DNA from: Bacteroidota bacterium
GTDB lineage: Bacteria; Bacteroidota; Ignavibacteria; UBA10030
Reading direction: 5' to 3'
DNA: 45,312 nucleotides
NCBI GenBank assembly: GCA_015661185.1
Contig: JACVXU010000003.1
Location: 1-45,312, forward strand
Part shown: one piece after another, positions 7,290-17,300 of the stretch
How the letters are laid out: the number at the start of each line of letters is the position of its first letter
Position numbering within the stretch: position 1 is the stretch's first letter
Notes under the pieces: generated by a model
Databases searched by the model: none
Told to the model about the DNA's origin: nothing
What the model saw: only the letters and a program-made list of their open reading frames with translations
Program-made: the position numbers and the translations under genes

Positions 7290-10277
7290 TTAGAACTCGA
7301 AGTATGCCCCAAGATATACCTGTCGTGGCATATCGTAGACGCTTGTGCCTTCCTCGAGAATCGCTCTGTTGTATTCACCTGTCGGGTCGCCTGTTTGATG
7401 GAACTTTAACTGGCTTGCTCCAGTCGCCGTCGCATACGCGAGGATGTTCTCCTTGTTGAATATGTTCTTCACATCCATGAAAATGCCGATTCGTTTGCCG
7501 GCGATGGCAAAAGCCTTCTCAAGCCGCAGATCAACCATGCTGTTTGACGGAGCGGTCTCAAGTTGACGCGCGGTTCGGTTGTCCACTGTTGGGTTTGTAT
7601 ACAGGAAGCCACTCGCATACGTTCCAACGACATTCAGGTTAATATCAAACGGGAATTGGAAGGAGAGGGCGTACCCCACCCGATGTGTCCGGTCAAAGCC
7701 AGCGCCGAGCACCGAAGCTCCGCCGCCAACATTGATCTCATATTGTTTGAAGCTCTTTGCATCACCAAATGGAAGCTGGGTAAACACGCTGTCCACCGTA
7801 CCTCTCGCGAACGCGGTCTTGTTCGGTGCAGGTCCGCCTGCCGGCTGCTTGATGACGCTCCATGCATAATTGACGCGTCCCGTTATCTTTACGATATCCT
7901 CAACCGAGTATTGACCGACGTTGAGTGTTACCTCGACTCCTCGTGCGTCGGCGTACCCCGAATTGAAGAAGACGTTGTACGTTGTTACAACCTGTCCCTG
8001 GAGACCCTGCAATGTGTACGCATATCGTGCGAAGTTTTCAACTTCTCTGAAATATGCGTTTGCGTTGACCGAGATGCGCGGTATGAATTCCCAGCTCGCG
8101 CCGAATTCGTAGTTGGTGGACTTGTAGGGGTCCTGGTCCGCACGCATCTGGTTCGGGAGTGACGGGTTGTTCACATTGTTGTAGCCCATGTAAATCTGAG
8201 AGAACGGAAGCGGCTGGCTCGTCCGAGAGAAGGAGAAATACATGGTTGCGTTCTCCGTGATCGGGTGACTTACGCCAATACGCGGCGAGAAGAACCACTT
8301 CAATGCAACCTTGTCGCCACGATAGGGCGAGAAGGCGGCTCTCGGACCGACGTTGAAGCTTCCGGTAGGTGCGTAGACATACGGCGTGTAGAAGTTCGCG
8401 AACTCACTTGCATCAGGATCGAAGCCGTCAATTCTGGCGCCGATATTCATGATGAGGCCGGCAAACTCTATCCTGTCTTGGGCATACGCCCCCACTTCCA
8501 TCGGCTTCTTGTCATACTGCTCAAGCAGTACGCCAACCGAGGGGTCAATATCGGCCGGGGAGATGACGGTCGACCGCCGGTCTTGCTTTACACTGTGCAT
8601 CCGAAGCTGTGCGCCCCCGCGCAGCTGATGGTTGGCCGTGACCTGGCTTGTGAAATCTGCCTTCAGCGTTGTAACACTTGTTTGGAGGTTCTCATGATAG
8701 TAGGTCGGATTTGCAAGCACATTGCCGCCGCCAAAAATGGTGGTAATCGTCGGATCAAGCCCTTGTGTATCGTCGTTGTTGTTGTTAAAGAATTTGCCTG
8801 AACCGATCGCTCCTATGTAGCGCCGGACCTTTGCTGTATCCACACCAAGTACAAGAAAATCTGCGGATCCATTGGTTTGATCGTACTTGTCGGGGATACC
8901 GTCGTTATTAGAGTCGGTGAAGCTGTCCAAGAACCCGATGCGTCCGGATTTGCTGACGCTGCTCACCTGGAGTTCGTAGAAGGTCTCAGGTGTCAGGAAG
9001 TGCGTAAATTTCGCACTGGCCACCAGAGAATATCCATCATTGACAGGCACGCCCTCAAGGAAATACCTCGAAGCATCATTGTATTGCCGATTCTTCCAGC
9101 CGAAGATCTGTCCACGATCCTGGAACACTCCGGTCACGGCGAGTTTCATGCTCTTGGTAAAATCATAATTCGATTTCAAAGAGATATTTGCTTCGCGCGA
9201 GAATTCATTTGGCATGAATCCGTGCGTATCGAAGAGTCTTCCCGTCAAGAACAGACCGAAGTTCTCCATCACCGATCCACCCAACGCAAGTTCACCCTCG
9301 ACCGTTGGCGATTCACCAATCGCGTACGGCTTGCCCGGCGACCAGATATAACGGGCTGACTTCGCAGGAGATGATATCAGAAGTGATCGCTTGTTGCCAA
9401 GGTACTTTGCCGTGTCGGTCGCAGGATAGAACGCGGGACCGAAGTATCCGACCCCCTTCATGAACCGATCAAAGCCCCCACCCCCCATCCGATAGAACAG
9501 TCGTCCCGTCCATGCTCCCCGTCCCTCACGCAGACTTGCGTTGTAGATACCCGCCGATGCCGCCACGTACTCTGCGTTCGCAGCACCCGCGATGACGTTG
9601 AGTTCGGACAAACCGGAGGTGTTGAGATTCACCGTTGTTCCGTTGGCTTCGTAGGGCTTGGTGACACGATTGTAGCGCTTAGCAGCGCTAAGGTCCCCTG
9701 AACCGTCGTAGTCGGTATTTCGAAATTGGTCTGTAACGTCAATTCCGTCCAGCAGGGTTTTTGTCTCTTCCCTCTGGCTGCCACGAATGCGCCCCCTGAA
9801 CACGCTCGCTGTCGTATTCAGTAATTCCTGAACCGAATACACGGGAAGAGCGTTGTTCAGCTCACCCGAGGAGATAACGGTTCGTGTTGAAGTAAGAGTT
9901 TTATCAACAAGCTTTCGCTCAGCCTCCACCACGACTTCTTTCAATCCAATTGCTTCGCTCCGCAGGCTGATGTCAAGGGAAACGGTCTGGTCGGACCGGA
10001 CCTGGACGCCCTGCACAACAGCGCGGGCGTATCCCACCGCCGAGGCGACAACATTGTAGGTACCAGGAGACACAGCAAGGATGACATAGACGCCTTTCTC
10101 ATCGGCTGCGGCGCCCATCAATGTCCCCTCGATAACGACGTTGGCACCCACGACTGGTTCGCCAGTGGCCGCGTCCTTGACGACCCCGGTGATCTTACCG
10201 TTTCCCGCGAACGCCACAAGCGTCGATAGGATCCCGAGGATCAACAGAAGGAGAACTTTGCACCAGGAGTGTTTCAT
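7290..10277 (-). CDS. TonB-dependent outer-membrane receptor, copy 1
   Basis: 995 residues with signal peptide (MKHSWCKVLLLLILGILSTL) and SD CCAAGGAGC. Order of parts: signal peptide; a carboxypeptidase-regulatory-like Ig fold at about 27-110 (GKITGVVKDAATGEPVVGAN, GTYNVVASAVGY), as in SusC-type receptors; a plug region at about 120-250 (LKEVVVEAER, ETKTLLDGIDVTDQF); then a 22-strand-type barrel ending in an aromatic residue (GAYFEF), as expected for BamA-dependent insertion. An insertion DSNNDGIPDKYD resembles a calcium loop. No SusD gene is present; instead the next genes encode a T9SS cargo and a PorV-like protein. It is driven by a near-consensus promoter at 10544-10572 and a long leader. 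It should import an unknown substrate using TonB energy. Confidence 0.9.
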   Translation of the reverse strand: MKHSWCKVLLLLILGILSTLVAFAGNGKITGVVKDAATGEPVVGANVVIEGTLMGAAADEKGVYVILAVSPGTYNVVASAVGYARAVVQGVQVRSDQTVSLDISLRSEAIGLKEVVVEAERKLVDKTLTSTRTVISSGELNNALPVYSVQELLNTTASVFRGRIRGSQREETKTLLDGIDVTDQFRNTDYDGSGDLSAAKRYNRVTKPYEANGTTVNLNTSGLSELNVIAGAANAEYVAASAGIYNASLREGRGAWTGRLFYRMGGGGFDRFMKGVGYFGPAFYPATDTAKYLGNKRSLLISSPAKSARYIWSPGKPYAIGESPTVEGELALGGSVMENFGLFLTGRLFDTHGFMPNEFSREANISLKSNYDFTKSMKLAVTGVFQDRGQIFGWKNRQYNDASRYFLEGVPVNDGYSLVASAKFTHFLTPETFYELQVSSVSKSGRIGFLDSFTDSNNDGIPDKYDQTNGSADFLVLGVDTAKVRRYIGAIGSGKFFNNNNDDTQGLDPTITTIFGGGNVLANPTYYHENLQTSVTTLKADFTSQVTANHQLRGGAQLRMHSVKQDRRSTVISPADIDPSVGVLLEQYDKKPMEVGAYAQDRIEFAGLIMNIGARIDGFDPDASEFANFYTPYVYAPTGSFNVGPRAAFSPYRGDKVALKWFFSPRIGVSHPITENATMYFSFSRTSQPLPFSQIYMGYNNVNNPSLPNQMRADQDPYKSTNYEFGASWEFIPRISVNANAYFREVENFARYAYTLQGLQGQVVTTYNVFFNSGYADARGVEVTLNVGQYSVEDIVKITGRVNYAWSVIKQPAGGPAPNKTAFARGTVDSVFTQLPFGDAKSFKQYEINVGGGASVLGAGFDRTHRVGYALSFQFPFDINLNVVGTYASGFLYTNPTVDNRTARQLETAPSNSMVDLRLEKAFAIAGKRIGIFMDVKNIFNKENILAYATATGASQLKFHQTGDPTGEYNRAILEEGTSVYDMPRQVYLGAYFEF

Positions 10278-10315
10278 GATGTTGCTCCTTGGATGTAGAA
10301 GTAAATCAGTGATTT
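10278..10315 (-). promoter_or_regulatory. Conserved 5'-UTR block A, copy 1 (contains SD)
   Basis: The 38 bases directly upstream of the receptor start are identical except for one base to 17425-17462, upstream of the paralogous receptor. They contain the SD AAGGAG. The conservation extends a little into the signal-peptide codons (TCCTGGTGCA), while the remaining coding sequences have diverged. This suggests selection on translation control or recent conversion. Confidence 0.7.
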
Positions 10316-10400
10316 GTGTTGTAGACAGAACTACAGAGGAACTCGAGATAAGACCGTGGCCCCGGATTGGAAATGTTCCGGAGAGGGTACAGCGAAAGTT

Positions 10401-10472
10401 CGTAGCACTTTGGTTTTTCTCAACACCTCCCTTCGGCTTTGGATCAGAATGATGCAGTCAAGATGCCGGAGG
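10401..10472 (-). promoter_or_regulatory. Conserved mid-leader block B, copy 1
   Basis: Within the 5' leader, minus-strand sequence GGGAGGTGTTGAGA followed by AAAGTGCTAC (10401-10432) recurs at 17549-17579 as AGGAGGTGCTGAGA and AAAGTGCTAC. In both copies a CCTCC lies upstream in the transcript (10468-10472 and 17602-17606) and could pair with the GGAGG. This is a candidate structured RNA or a hidden leader SD. No credible leader peptide was found, because the only GTG overlaps the SD itself. Confidence 0.5.
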
Positions 10473-10522
10473 AGCTATGACCTGCGGCAGTTGGGTGTCA
10501 GGAGAAACCCGGTTTTACTGGT

Positions 10523-10572
10523 GAAACTTGGTTTCTTTGGCGAATTATAAACTTTTTTGGAAGGAATGTCAA
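10523..10572 (-). promoter_or_regulatory. Near-consensus promoter with start-site palindrome, operon 1
   Basis: The minus strand reads TTGACA (10567-10572), 17 bases, TATAAT (10544-10549). Eight bases further comes GAAACCAAGTTTC (10523-10535), an inverted repeat covering about +2 to +14. The same three elements with the same spacing (17 bases, then 9) occur upstream of the paralogous operon. The palindrome is a good candidate operator. The transcript would have a leader of about 260 bases. Confidence 0.8.
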
Positions 10573-10614
10573 GCGGCGGCCTTGCCACCGTTTGGCGCAG
10601 GTGTGGAAATGGCC

Positions 10615-10654
10615 AAAAACACAACGGTCAGGGCGATAACCCTCGCCCTGACCG
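10615..10654 (-). terminator. Strong intrinsic terminator of operon 2
   Basis: A perfect 12-bp stem, CGGTCAGGGCGA 10625-10636 with TCGCCCTGACCG 10643-10654, has a 6-base loop. On the minus strand it is followed by TTGTGTTTTTGG. It lies 36 bases after the PorV-2 stop and separates the upstream operon from the promoter of operon 1. Confidence 0.85.
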
Positions 10655-10690
10655 CTTGTTATAGAAATAGCAAGAGGACGTACGGTCCCT

Positions 10691-11731
10691 CTACTTCATT
10701 GAAACGTGGAGCGTAATCCGGTGAACGTCGGAGAAGGAGGTGAAAACCGTATACGAGTAGTCAACGGAGAGCATATACTCCGCCATCGGAACGCGCACGC
10801 CGGCACCCAACGATCCCTTTTCAAGGCTCGTCCTGACTCCTAGCCGCTGTGAGGTCCCCTCGTCTATGCCATCACCCGCCAGTCCGAGGTAGCTGTAGTT
10901 CATTTTCCATCCACCGCGCAGGAAGATCATGTTGTTGAAGTTGTACTCCATCCCCGTATAGTAGTACTGCTGTCCGTCCTGCGGCTTCACCGCATCCACG
11001 GCAAAGGTGACAGCGCTTTCGCCGATGCGAATCGGCGTCATCGATGTTCCCATGCTGAATGTCAACGGGATCGGGGAAGCATAATCATAGAACTTCACAT
11101 CACTTCCCAGGTTGCTGATGCGGGCACCAATGTTCCAATTGAGAAGCCCGATGTTGTACACCGAGCCCAGATCGAACCCAACCGCCGTGGCATTCATGTC
11201 GTCGATCTTCTCGCTTATCAGTTTTACCGACGCACCAAGTGCGAGGCGATCCATGACGTACGTGGAGTATGTCACCTGGGCGAGCAGGTCCATGTAGTCA
11301 TAGGTACTCGCAGTGCCCTGGTCGATTTGCAGTGCCTGGAGGACGGCATTTCCGGGGTACACATCACGGTCAGCCGGGATGCCGGTCATTCCAAAGGTCA
11401 TCACACCGACGCCGATCGTGCCGATACCTTCCATTTGGTAGGCTCCGGCGAACGCGTTCTGTGTGAGGCCTCCGATCCAGGAATTGTACGTAAACGATAC
11501 CTGTGCCTTTTCGTTGTTCATCGCAACACCGGCGGGGTTCCAGAACATGTTCGTCACGTCTCCATTCATGGATGTGACGGCGGAGCCCATGCCGACCTGC
11601 TTTGCCCCAACGCCGACTTTCAGAAACGCAGCGCTGTTGATTCCAGCTTTGCGCGTCTGGCCGGTCACAATCCCGGTGGCAAAAACCACGAGGAGCAAAG
11701 CCGCAATAGATGTTGAAGAGATCTTTTTCAT
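10691..11731 (-). CDS. PorV/PorQ-family outer-membrane protein, copy 2
   Basis: 346 residues from ATG 11731, with GAGGG about 8 bases upstream and a signal peptide (MKKISSTSIAALLLVVFATG, cleavage near VTGQ). The ATG five codons earlier overlaps that SD and is rejected. It carries the same family signature as copy 1: KAGINSAAFLKVGVGAKQV and GDVTNMFWNPAGVA. The rest reads as alternating beta-barrel strands ending in a hydrophobic strand (RITLHVSMK). It lies 25 bases after its presumed T9SS cargo gene and is followed by a perfect terminator. Two PorV-like genes this close, each paired with one cargo, suggests dedicated shuttles rather than one general PorV; that is inference. Confidence 0.85.
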   Translation of the reverse strand: MKKISSTSIAALLLVVFATGIVTGQTRKAGINSAAFLKVGVGAKQVGMGSAVTSMNGDVTNMFWNPAGVAMNNEKAQVSFTYNSWIGGLTQNAFAGAYQMEGIGTIGVGVMTFGMTGIPADRDVYPGNAVLQALQIDQGTASTYDYMDLLAQVTYSTYVMDRLALGASVKLISEKIDDMNATAVGFDLGSVYNIGLLNWNIGARISNLGSDVKFYDYASPIPLTFSMGTSMTPIRIGESAVTFAVDAVKPQDGQQYYYTGMEYNFNNMIFLRGGWKMNYSYLGLAGDGIDEGTSQRLGVRTSLEKGSLGAGVRVPMAEYMLSVDYSYTVFTSFSDVHRITLHVSMK

Positions 11732-11756
11732 AGATCTTGCCCTCATAGTTATTTGA

Positions 11757-14336
11757 TTATCGTAAGATGGAGAATTGCCCTATCTTCTTGTCGCCGGTTG
11801 GTGATTCGACGACGTAAAGATAAACACCGCTTGCCACTTCGAGGCCATCCTTGGAGAACATATCCCAGAATGTGCTGCCGCGATTTGCATCAGTGGAGCT
11901 GAAGTTGATCACATCGATGATCTGACCTGCGACATCAGCGATAGTGATGGTGCACTGCGGAGGCAGGTTGTAGAACAGGAGCTTGTGATCATACACGTTT
12001 GCTCTGTTGTCATGCAGTGCCGCGCGCTTGTACGGATTCGGGCGGACACTGACATTCGCGACCGAGCCGGCGGGGGCAAGCGCCGAGTAAACCACCTGCA
12101 CCGCGCCTATGTCTTTCAATCCCTGCGCTGGAGCCGTAATGTCGGTGGTTGCCAGCTTGCCGAAGTTGGCATTCTGAGTCCCAAACGGGAAGGTAAAGCG
12201 CCATAATCCGGTTGCACCATTCCTGTTTGTCGAGTGTGTCTCGATGCGGGTCGTTGTTTCACCATCCGGACCGGTATACGTGCCTTCTTTGTATGCCGCA
12301 ACGTAATACCAGTATGAGAACCCGAGCACAACGTCCTTATCTTCGTATCTATATTTGTAGCCGGTCGTGGTTGCTGCCGGATAGCTGACCAGCGAGCCCT
12401 TGGGAATCACGGCAACCAGATCCCATGTTCCCCACGTGTCGGGCTGATAGGTCCCTTGAGCGACTGTTGAATTGACCTGGCCGAACGCGTCAAACTTCGG
12501 GTTGACGGGCTTCTTGAGGTTTGCAGGAATCGGCCCCGGTGTCATGTTTTCCTGATACCGGTCGACAACGCGCATCCCTTCCTCAAGGTAACTCTTCTTC
12601 AGATACTGGGATGACTTATAGATTTTATAGCCGGCGAATTCTGCATCGGTCTCGGCCCGGACATCCCACTCAATCGCCACCGACTTGGCTAGCGTGTTGG
12701 TGACCTTCACATCGGGCATCGGCGGAAGCACGGGTATGTTGTAGTTTTGCGCATACGCCCAGCGCGCCGCACGGACCGCCTTCTGAATGCCTTCCAGGCG
12801 GAAGCCCGCTACGGACGCCACCACGATGGTGATGGAGGAATCTTTTGGAATGCTGAACGGACCAACGCCGGCAATCATATCACCATTGAAATTCTCGGTG
12901 TTGCTGGCTCCTTTGGAGAATGTTCCCCAACCGTTGGGATAGTTCGTGGTTGCATCGGCTTTGCCGTCTTCGAATGATTTCTGGTCGAAAATGCCAGAGC
13001 TCTTAAAGTCTCCATCCGGTCGCAATCTGCTTCCCGCCGGCTTGGGGACAAACGTCGTTATGTCACCAGATGTACCGCTGGCAAAGAAGTTCGGATTGGG
13101 ACCCAAATTCATGTTTGCGGTGGACGTTTGACGACCTTTGCCGCCATCCGCGTACCATGCACCGACGGTTGTGACAAACATACCTTGCGGATTTCCGAGG
13201 GTCCACGTCAACGGACTGCTGCCGCCGGAGGCGTACCAACCGCGCTCGGGACCGATACCAATCGGGTCGGTTCCAAAAAGCGTTTCTTTTTTGGGATTGG
13301 TCACAACGGTCTTTGAGCGATCTGCTGGCAGGCCGCCTCTTCTCACATCGATCATTAGCACGCCGCTCCAAACGTCGGTATAGACTTTCTGGGCGCCGGT
13401 ATTGAATCCGAGATCAACGTTTCCGGCTGTTGGGTTTATCACCGACGCACTGCAAAACATGCTGCTGAAGGCCCAGGGCGATCCGTTCTGATCAAGGTCG
13501 TCCACCCATGCTGCCTGGCGGGCGACTGGCGTTGCAACAATATCGTTCCTGTTCCGTCCGCCACCGAGCTGGCTACCAATGGACATATAGGACTCGGTGC
13601 TATATTGCAGCGCGATCGCCTTAATCTGGTTTGTCAGTTTCTCGGCAACACCATCCAGATTCATATCAAGCACGCCGGTATTCTTCAGTTCGATTTCGAT
13701 TATGACGAAATCGTTCAGGTTGTTCCAGTTTGGTCCCTGAAATCCATGCGCCCGGAGCTTCACGTCGACGCCCATGTTTGTGGGCCACGCTGCTTCGTAG
13801 ACCGCGTGCTGACGCCGGTTGCCATCGACCCAATACGGATCGATGGAATAGTGACGGTTCGGATCGGTCGCTCCGCTCAACAACGCTCCGTAGGTGAACT
13901 GCCCATAGTTGGGGCCGGAGTTCGCGAAATAGCTCGGATTTGTCTTCCCGGCAATGGTCGCTGGGTTGAATGTAACATCCGGGTCGTACGCGAGCACGGC
14001 GATGTTCTTGAACCAATAGGTGGTGTACGGATATGCATTCGGCCAGTGTGTACCTGGCGTGCTCCATCCACGCTCGAAATTACCCAGGCGGATAAAATTG
14101 CGGGCACCCAGGGTTGTGTATGTTCCTGCGTCGCTGTAGCTCAGGGCTGTCGTGCCTACTGGGTAGCCTTGCGGCAGGAACGATTCCCACGCATCGCCGG
14201 CCTGTATCACACCCGCACCGGGATAGTTCGCCACCGAGGTGGCGGGGGAGGTCTGGGCGAACATCGTGAGCGGAACGACAGCGAGCAATAGAGCAAGAAC
14301 TGCGAGGAGCAATTCTTTTTGTCTTGTCATGTTCAT
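11757..14336 (-). CDS. Large T9SS-exported surface protein, copy 2
   Basis: 859 residues from ATG 14336 (GGAG seven bases upstream), with signal peptide (MNMTRQKELLLAVLALLLAV, cleavage near MFAQ). An earlier in-frame ATG at 14366 gives a hydrophilic leader and is rejected. It parallels copy 1 throughout: similar early Trp/Asn-rich motifs (NWNNLNDFVI against NWANLNDFII), an Asp-rich loop LDMNLDGVAEK at about 223-233, a fibronectin-like segment (SVAIEWDVRAETDAEF), RVVDRYQENMTPG near 620, and a type A sorting domain (RPNPYKR, TITIADVAGQI, FWDMFSKDGLEVASGVYLY, FSILR). It should be exported by T9SS and displayed at the surface. It lies 46 bases after its receptor gene. Biochemical role is unknown. 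Confidence 0.85.
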   Translation of the reverse strand: MNMTRQKELLLAVLALLLAVVPLTMFAQTSPATSVANYPGAGVIQAGDAWESFLPQGYPVGTTALSYSDAGTYTTLGARNFIRLGNFERGWSTPGTHWPNAYPYTTYWFKNIAVLAYDPDVTFNPATIAGKTNPSYFANSGPNYGQFTYGALLSGATDPNRHYSIDPYWVDGNRRQHAVYEAAWPTNMGVDVKLRAHGFQGPNWNNLNDFVIIEIELKNTGVLDMNLDGVAEKLTNQIKAIALQYSTESYMSIGSQLGGGRNRNDIVATPVARQAAWVDDLDQNGSPWAFSSMFCSASVINPTAGNVDLGFNTGAQKVYTDVWSGVLMIDVRRGGLPADRSKTVVTNPKKETLFGTDPIGIGPERGWYASGGSSPLTWTLGNPQGMFVTTVGAWYADGGKGRQTSTANMNLGPNPNFFASGTSGDITTFVPKPAGSRLRPDGDFKSSGIFDQKSFEDGKADATTNYPNGWGTFSKGASNTENFNGDMIAGVGPFSIPKDSSITIVVASVAGFRLEGIQKAVRAARWAYAQNYNIPVLPPMPDVKVTNTLAKSVAIEWDVRAETDAEFAGYKIYKSSQYLKKSYLEEGMRVVDRYQENMTPGPIPANLKKPVNPKFDAFGQVNSTVAQGTYQPDTWGTWDLVAVIPKGSLVSYPAATTTGYKYRYEDKDVVLGFSYWYYVAAYKEGTYTGPDGETTTRIETHSTNRNGATGLWRFTFPFGTQNANFGKLATTDITAPAQGLKDIGAVQVVYSALAPAGSVANVSVRPNPYKRAALHDNRANVYDHKLLFYNLPPQCTITIADVAGQIIDVINFSSTDANRGSTFWDMFSKDGLEVASGVYLYVVESPTGDKKIGQFSILR

Positions 14337-14382
14337 AGTGTTACTCCATTTAATAGTATGGTTCACAGCCAGTGTCGTTCTC

Positions 14383-17300
14383 TTAGAAATCGATCCTCAC
14401 GCCAAAGTAGTACTCGCGCGGAATGTCGTAGAACGGGCTTCCATCCGCAGCAACGGCGCGACGATAGGTGCCTGTCGGATCGGGTGTTCCGTCATTCAAC
14501 TTCGCTATTCCGGCATTGGAATACTCCCAAAGCTGGGCACCCGAGACTGAGTTGTCGTAGCCGATGATATTCTTCCAGGCAAACAGGTTCTTCATATCGA
14601 AGAAGACTGCGAAGCGAATATTCTCAATCGTGAATCCTTTCTCGATTCGCAGATCGACCATTTTGTTCCATGGCGCTTTGCCCAGCTCTCGCCCGGCAAC
14701 GCGTGGATCGGCTGTGACAGACAACGGATAATAGAATCCGCTTTGGAATGTTCCAATGGACGAAAGCATGACCTGATATGGAAACTCCAGGAAGAGAACG
14801 TAGCTGATTCTATGCGCCCTGTCGTAACCTCCCGTCAGAAGATTGTTGCCGCCGGAGACATCGTTCTGTACCTTGTTATAGGACCAGAAATCGTCGAACG
14901 GCAGGAGTTGGCCGTATTTGAGAGTGTCTGGACGCGAGAAGGAACTTTGCTGCGCTGGATCGTTTCCTACCCAGCCAGATGCCTTCACATAGCTGTACGT
15001 ATAGTTCACGCGTCCATAGAGGGTCAGGAAATCAAAATACGTCTGCCGCAGGGCTTGAATCCCAAATTCAACACCCCGCGCGTCGGCATACTGCGAAGAG
15101 ATCCACATGGCGTTCTGACCGTTCGCGAGGAACAGGGAGATTTGGTTCTGGCTGTAGTTTTCAATATCCCGCATGTACGCTGTGAACGTGAAACCGAACT
15201 TTCTCGGGATGAATTCCCACTGCGCACCGAGCTCATAGTTCGACGATCTGACGGGTTCCTGCCGCAAGCTCGCGTACTGCGGAAGTCCGCCGGCCGAACC
15301 GAGAACTTCGTTGTAGCTTGCATACAGACGCGAGAACGGCGGCGGAATGAAGTTACGGGAGTACGAGAAATACATCGCCGCTTCGTCCGAGATCGGGTGG
15401 GAAACACCAATACGCGGAGAGAAGAAGTAGTACGGTTCCACATCACTCTTGGCCCGAATCGGAATGAGATCCGCACGGACGCTGTCGTCAACATAGACCT
15501 GCTGATTCAAAAATAGATTGTAGTAGCTCGCCCAGTCGGCTGCTTTGGGATCCCACCGGTCGAGCCTGGCGCCGAGGTTGATCACAAGCCCCGCATACTC
15601 CATGCGGTCTTGCAGGTAGACACCGTACTCGGTTGGCTTGAATTCCCATTTCTCTACAAGGAGCCTTCGCCTCACGTCCGTTGCATCGGCTCCCAACGTT
15701 GAGTTCCGCTGCACCTTGCTGATGTCGTGGAACCGGAGGGAAATACCGCCTTTGAGCTGGTTATGGAAATCAACCTGGCTCGTGATATCGAATTTCACCG
15801 TGTTGACGGTGTTCGTCGTGTTCTCATAATAGAACTGCGGCCGGGTGATGATGATCTGCGTGTTGCCGGCGCTCATAGGCTGAGTGATCATGCTTTCGTT
15901 CTGCTCGTTTCCAACCCGGAAGAACTTGTACAGCTCGAGGCCGGAACGGGAGATGTACTTATCGGCATCGGTCGTCTTCTCGAGTGTCAGGAAATCCCCG
16001 TCTTCATTGAGTGAAGCGATGCCGTCGCCATTGTCGTCAGAGTATCCCATCCGGTCGTTGCGGTAGGTCTGGCTGAGTTGTACCTCATAGAAGGTTGAAG
16101 GCGAGAGCACATGCGTTGCTTTGAGACTTCCAATAATCTTGACACCATCGCTCTTCGGAACGCCTTCGAGGAAGAGCCTCGCATTGTCATTGTAATAGCT
16201 GTTCTTCCATCCAAACAACTTGCCTTTGTCGTTGACGATTGCAAAGGCGTTGAGCTTGAACTCGCGGCCCAGGTTGTACGTTGTCTTGAATGTAAAGTCA
16301 GCCTGGCGTTCCCGCTCGTTCGGAAGACGCCCGTGTGTATCGAAATACTTGCCGCTGAGCAGGAATCCCCAATCATCGTTGATGCTTCCGCTGATCATTC
16401 CATCGACTTCGATTTGCGGCGAGTCCTGGTTGAGGTATTTTCCTTTGCTGTAGGTATACTTCGAACCTTTTGTGCTGTCCCGTGCGATAAGCGCTACACG
16501 GGCTGAACTCCATGCTGTCGTCTGGAGTGTCCGCATGGAGTCGAGTCTTCGGAGTGTTGCGCCCTTTTCATCCAAGTACACCTGATCATTCCAATAGAGG
16601 TCTGGACCGTCGTACTTGAGCCCCGTCGGTTGGCTCGAGCGGGCGCTGAAACTGCCTGTCATTTTCCCGCGGCCTTCACGGAGGGAGTAGTTGATCAAGC
16701 CGGCCGTTGCCGATGCATTGTCTGCACCGACAGCTCCGGTGTTCACCGACAACTGCTCAACCGAGTTAAAGTTGACTGAGGCAGATGTGCTCAACTGATT
16801 GTCTCTGTAACGGGTCACATAGGCACCAGTCAGGATGCCCTGGTTTGCCTGGTCGCCGCCAATTGCGTAGTACTGATCGCTGACATCAACACCGTCAACG
16901 ATGGTCTTGGTCTCTGTAATCTTGCCGCCGCGAATAAATCCCTTGAAGGCGCCGGGCGTGGTATTGAGAATTTCCAGCGTTCCTGAGATCGGCAGCTTAT
17001 TGGACAACTCATCTTTGCCAATTGTCGATTTGGAAGATGTTTGTGATTTATCAACAACTCTCATCTGCGCCTGCACGACAACTTCCTTCAGCTCGATTGT
17101 TTCTTGACGCAACTCGAAGTTGAGATCTGTTGTCTGATCAGCTCGCACTTGGACACCGCTGATCTCCGTACGAGCGTAACCCACGACGGACGCCTGCACC
17201 GTGTATGTCCCCGGAGGAACGTTGAGAATGTAGTATCGTCCCTCGGGATCCGTTGCTGCTCCCATCGTCGTCCCTACAATCACCACATTCGCGCCTACAA

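Noticed and set aside
7253-7378. N-terminal extension of the exported protein copy 1
   Set aside because: Would place 42 non-signal residues inside the receptor gene; ATG 7252 has a strong SD and a signal peptide. Similar extensions at 4627-4647, 11732-11746 and 14337-14366 were rejected for the same reason.
10401-10432. Leader peptide starting at the GTG in GGAGGTG of both operon leaders
   Set aside because: The GTG overlaps the SD, so it cannot be used with it; the two predicted peptides (31 and 37 residues) diverge after a few residues.
13605-14291. 228-codon plus-strand frame opposite the exported protein copy 2
   Set aside because: Antisense shadow of a gene with sorting domain, signal peptide and SD; no protein-like motifs.
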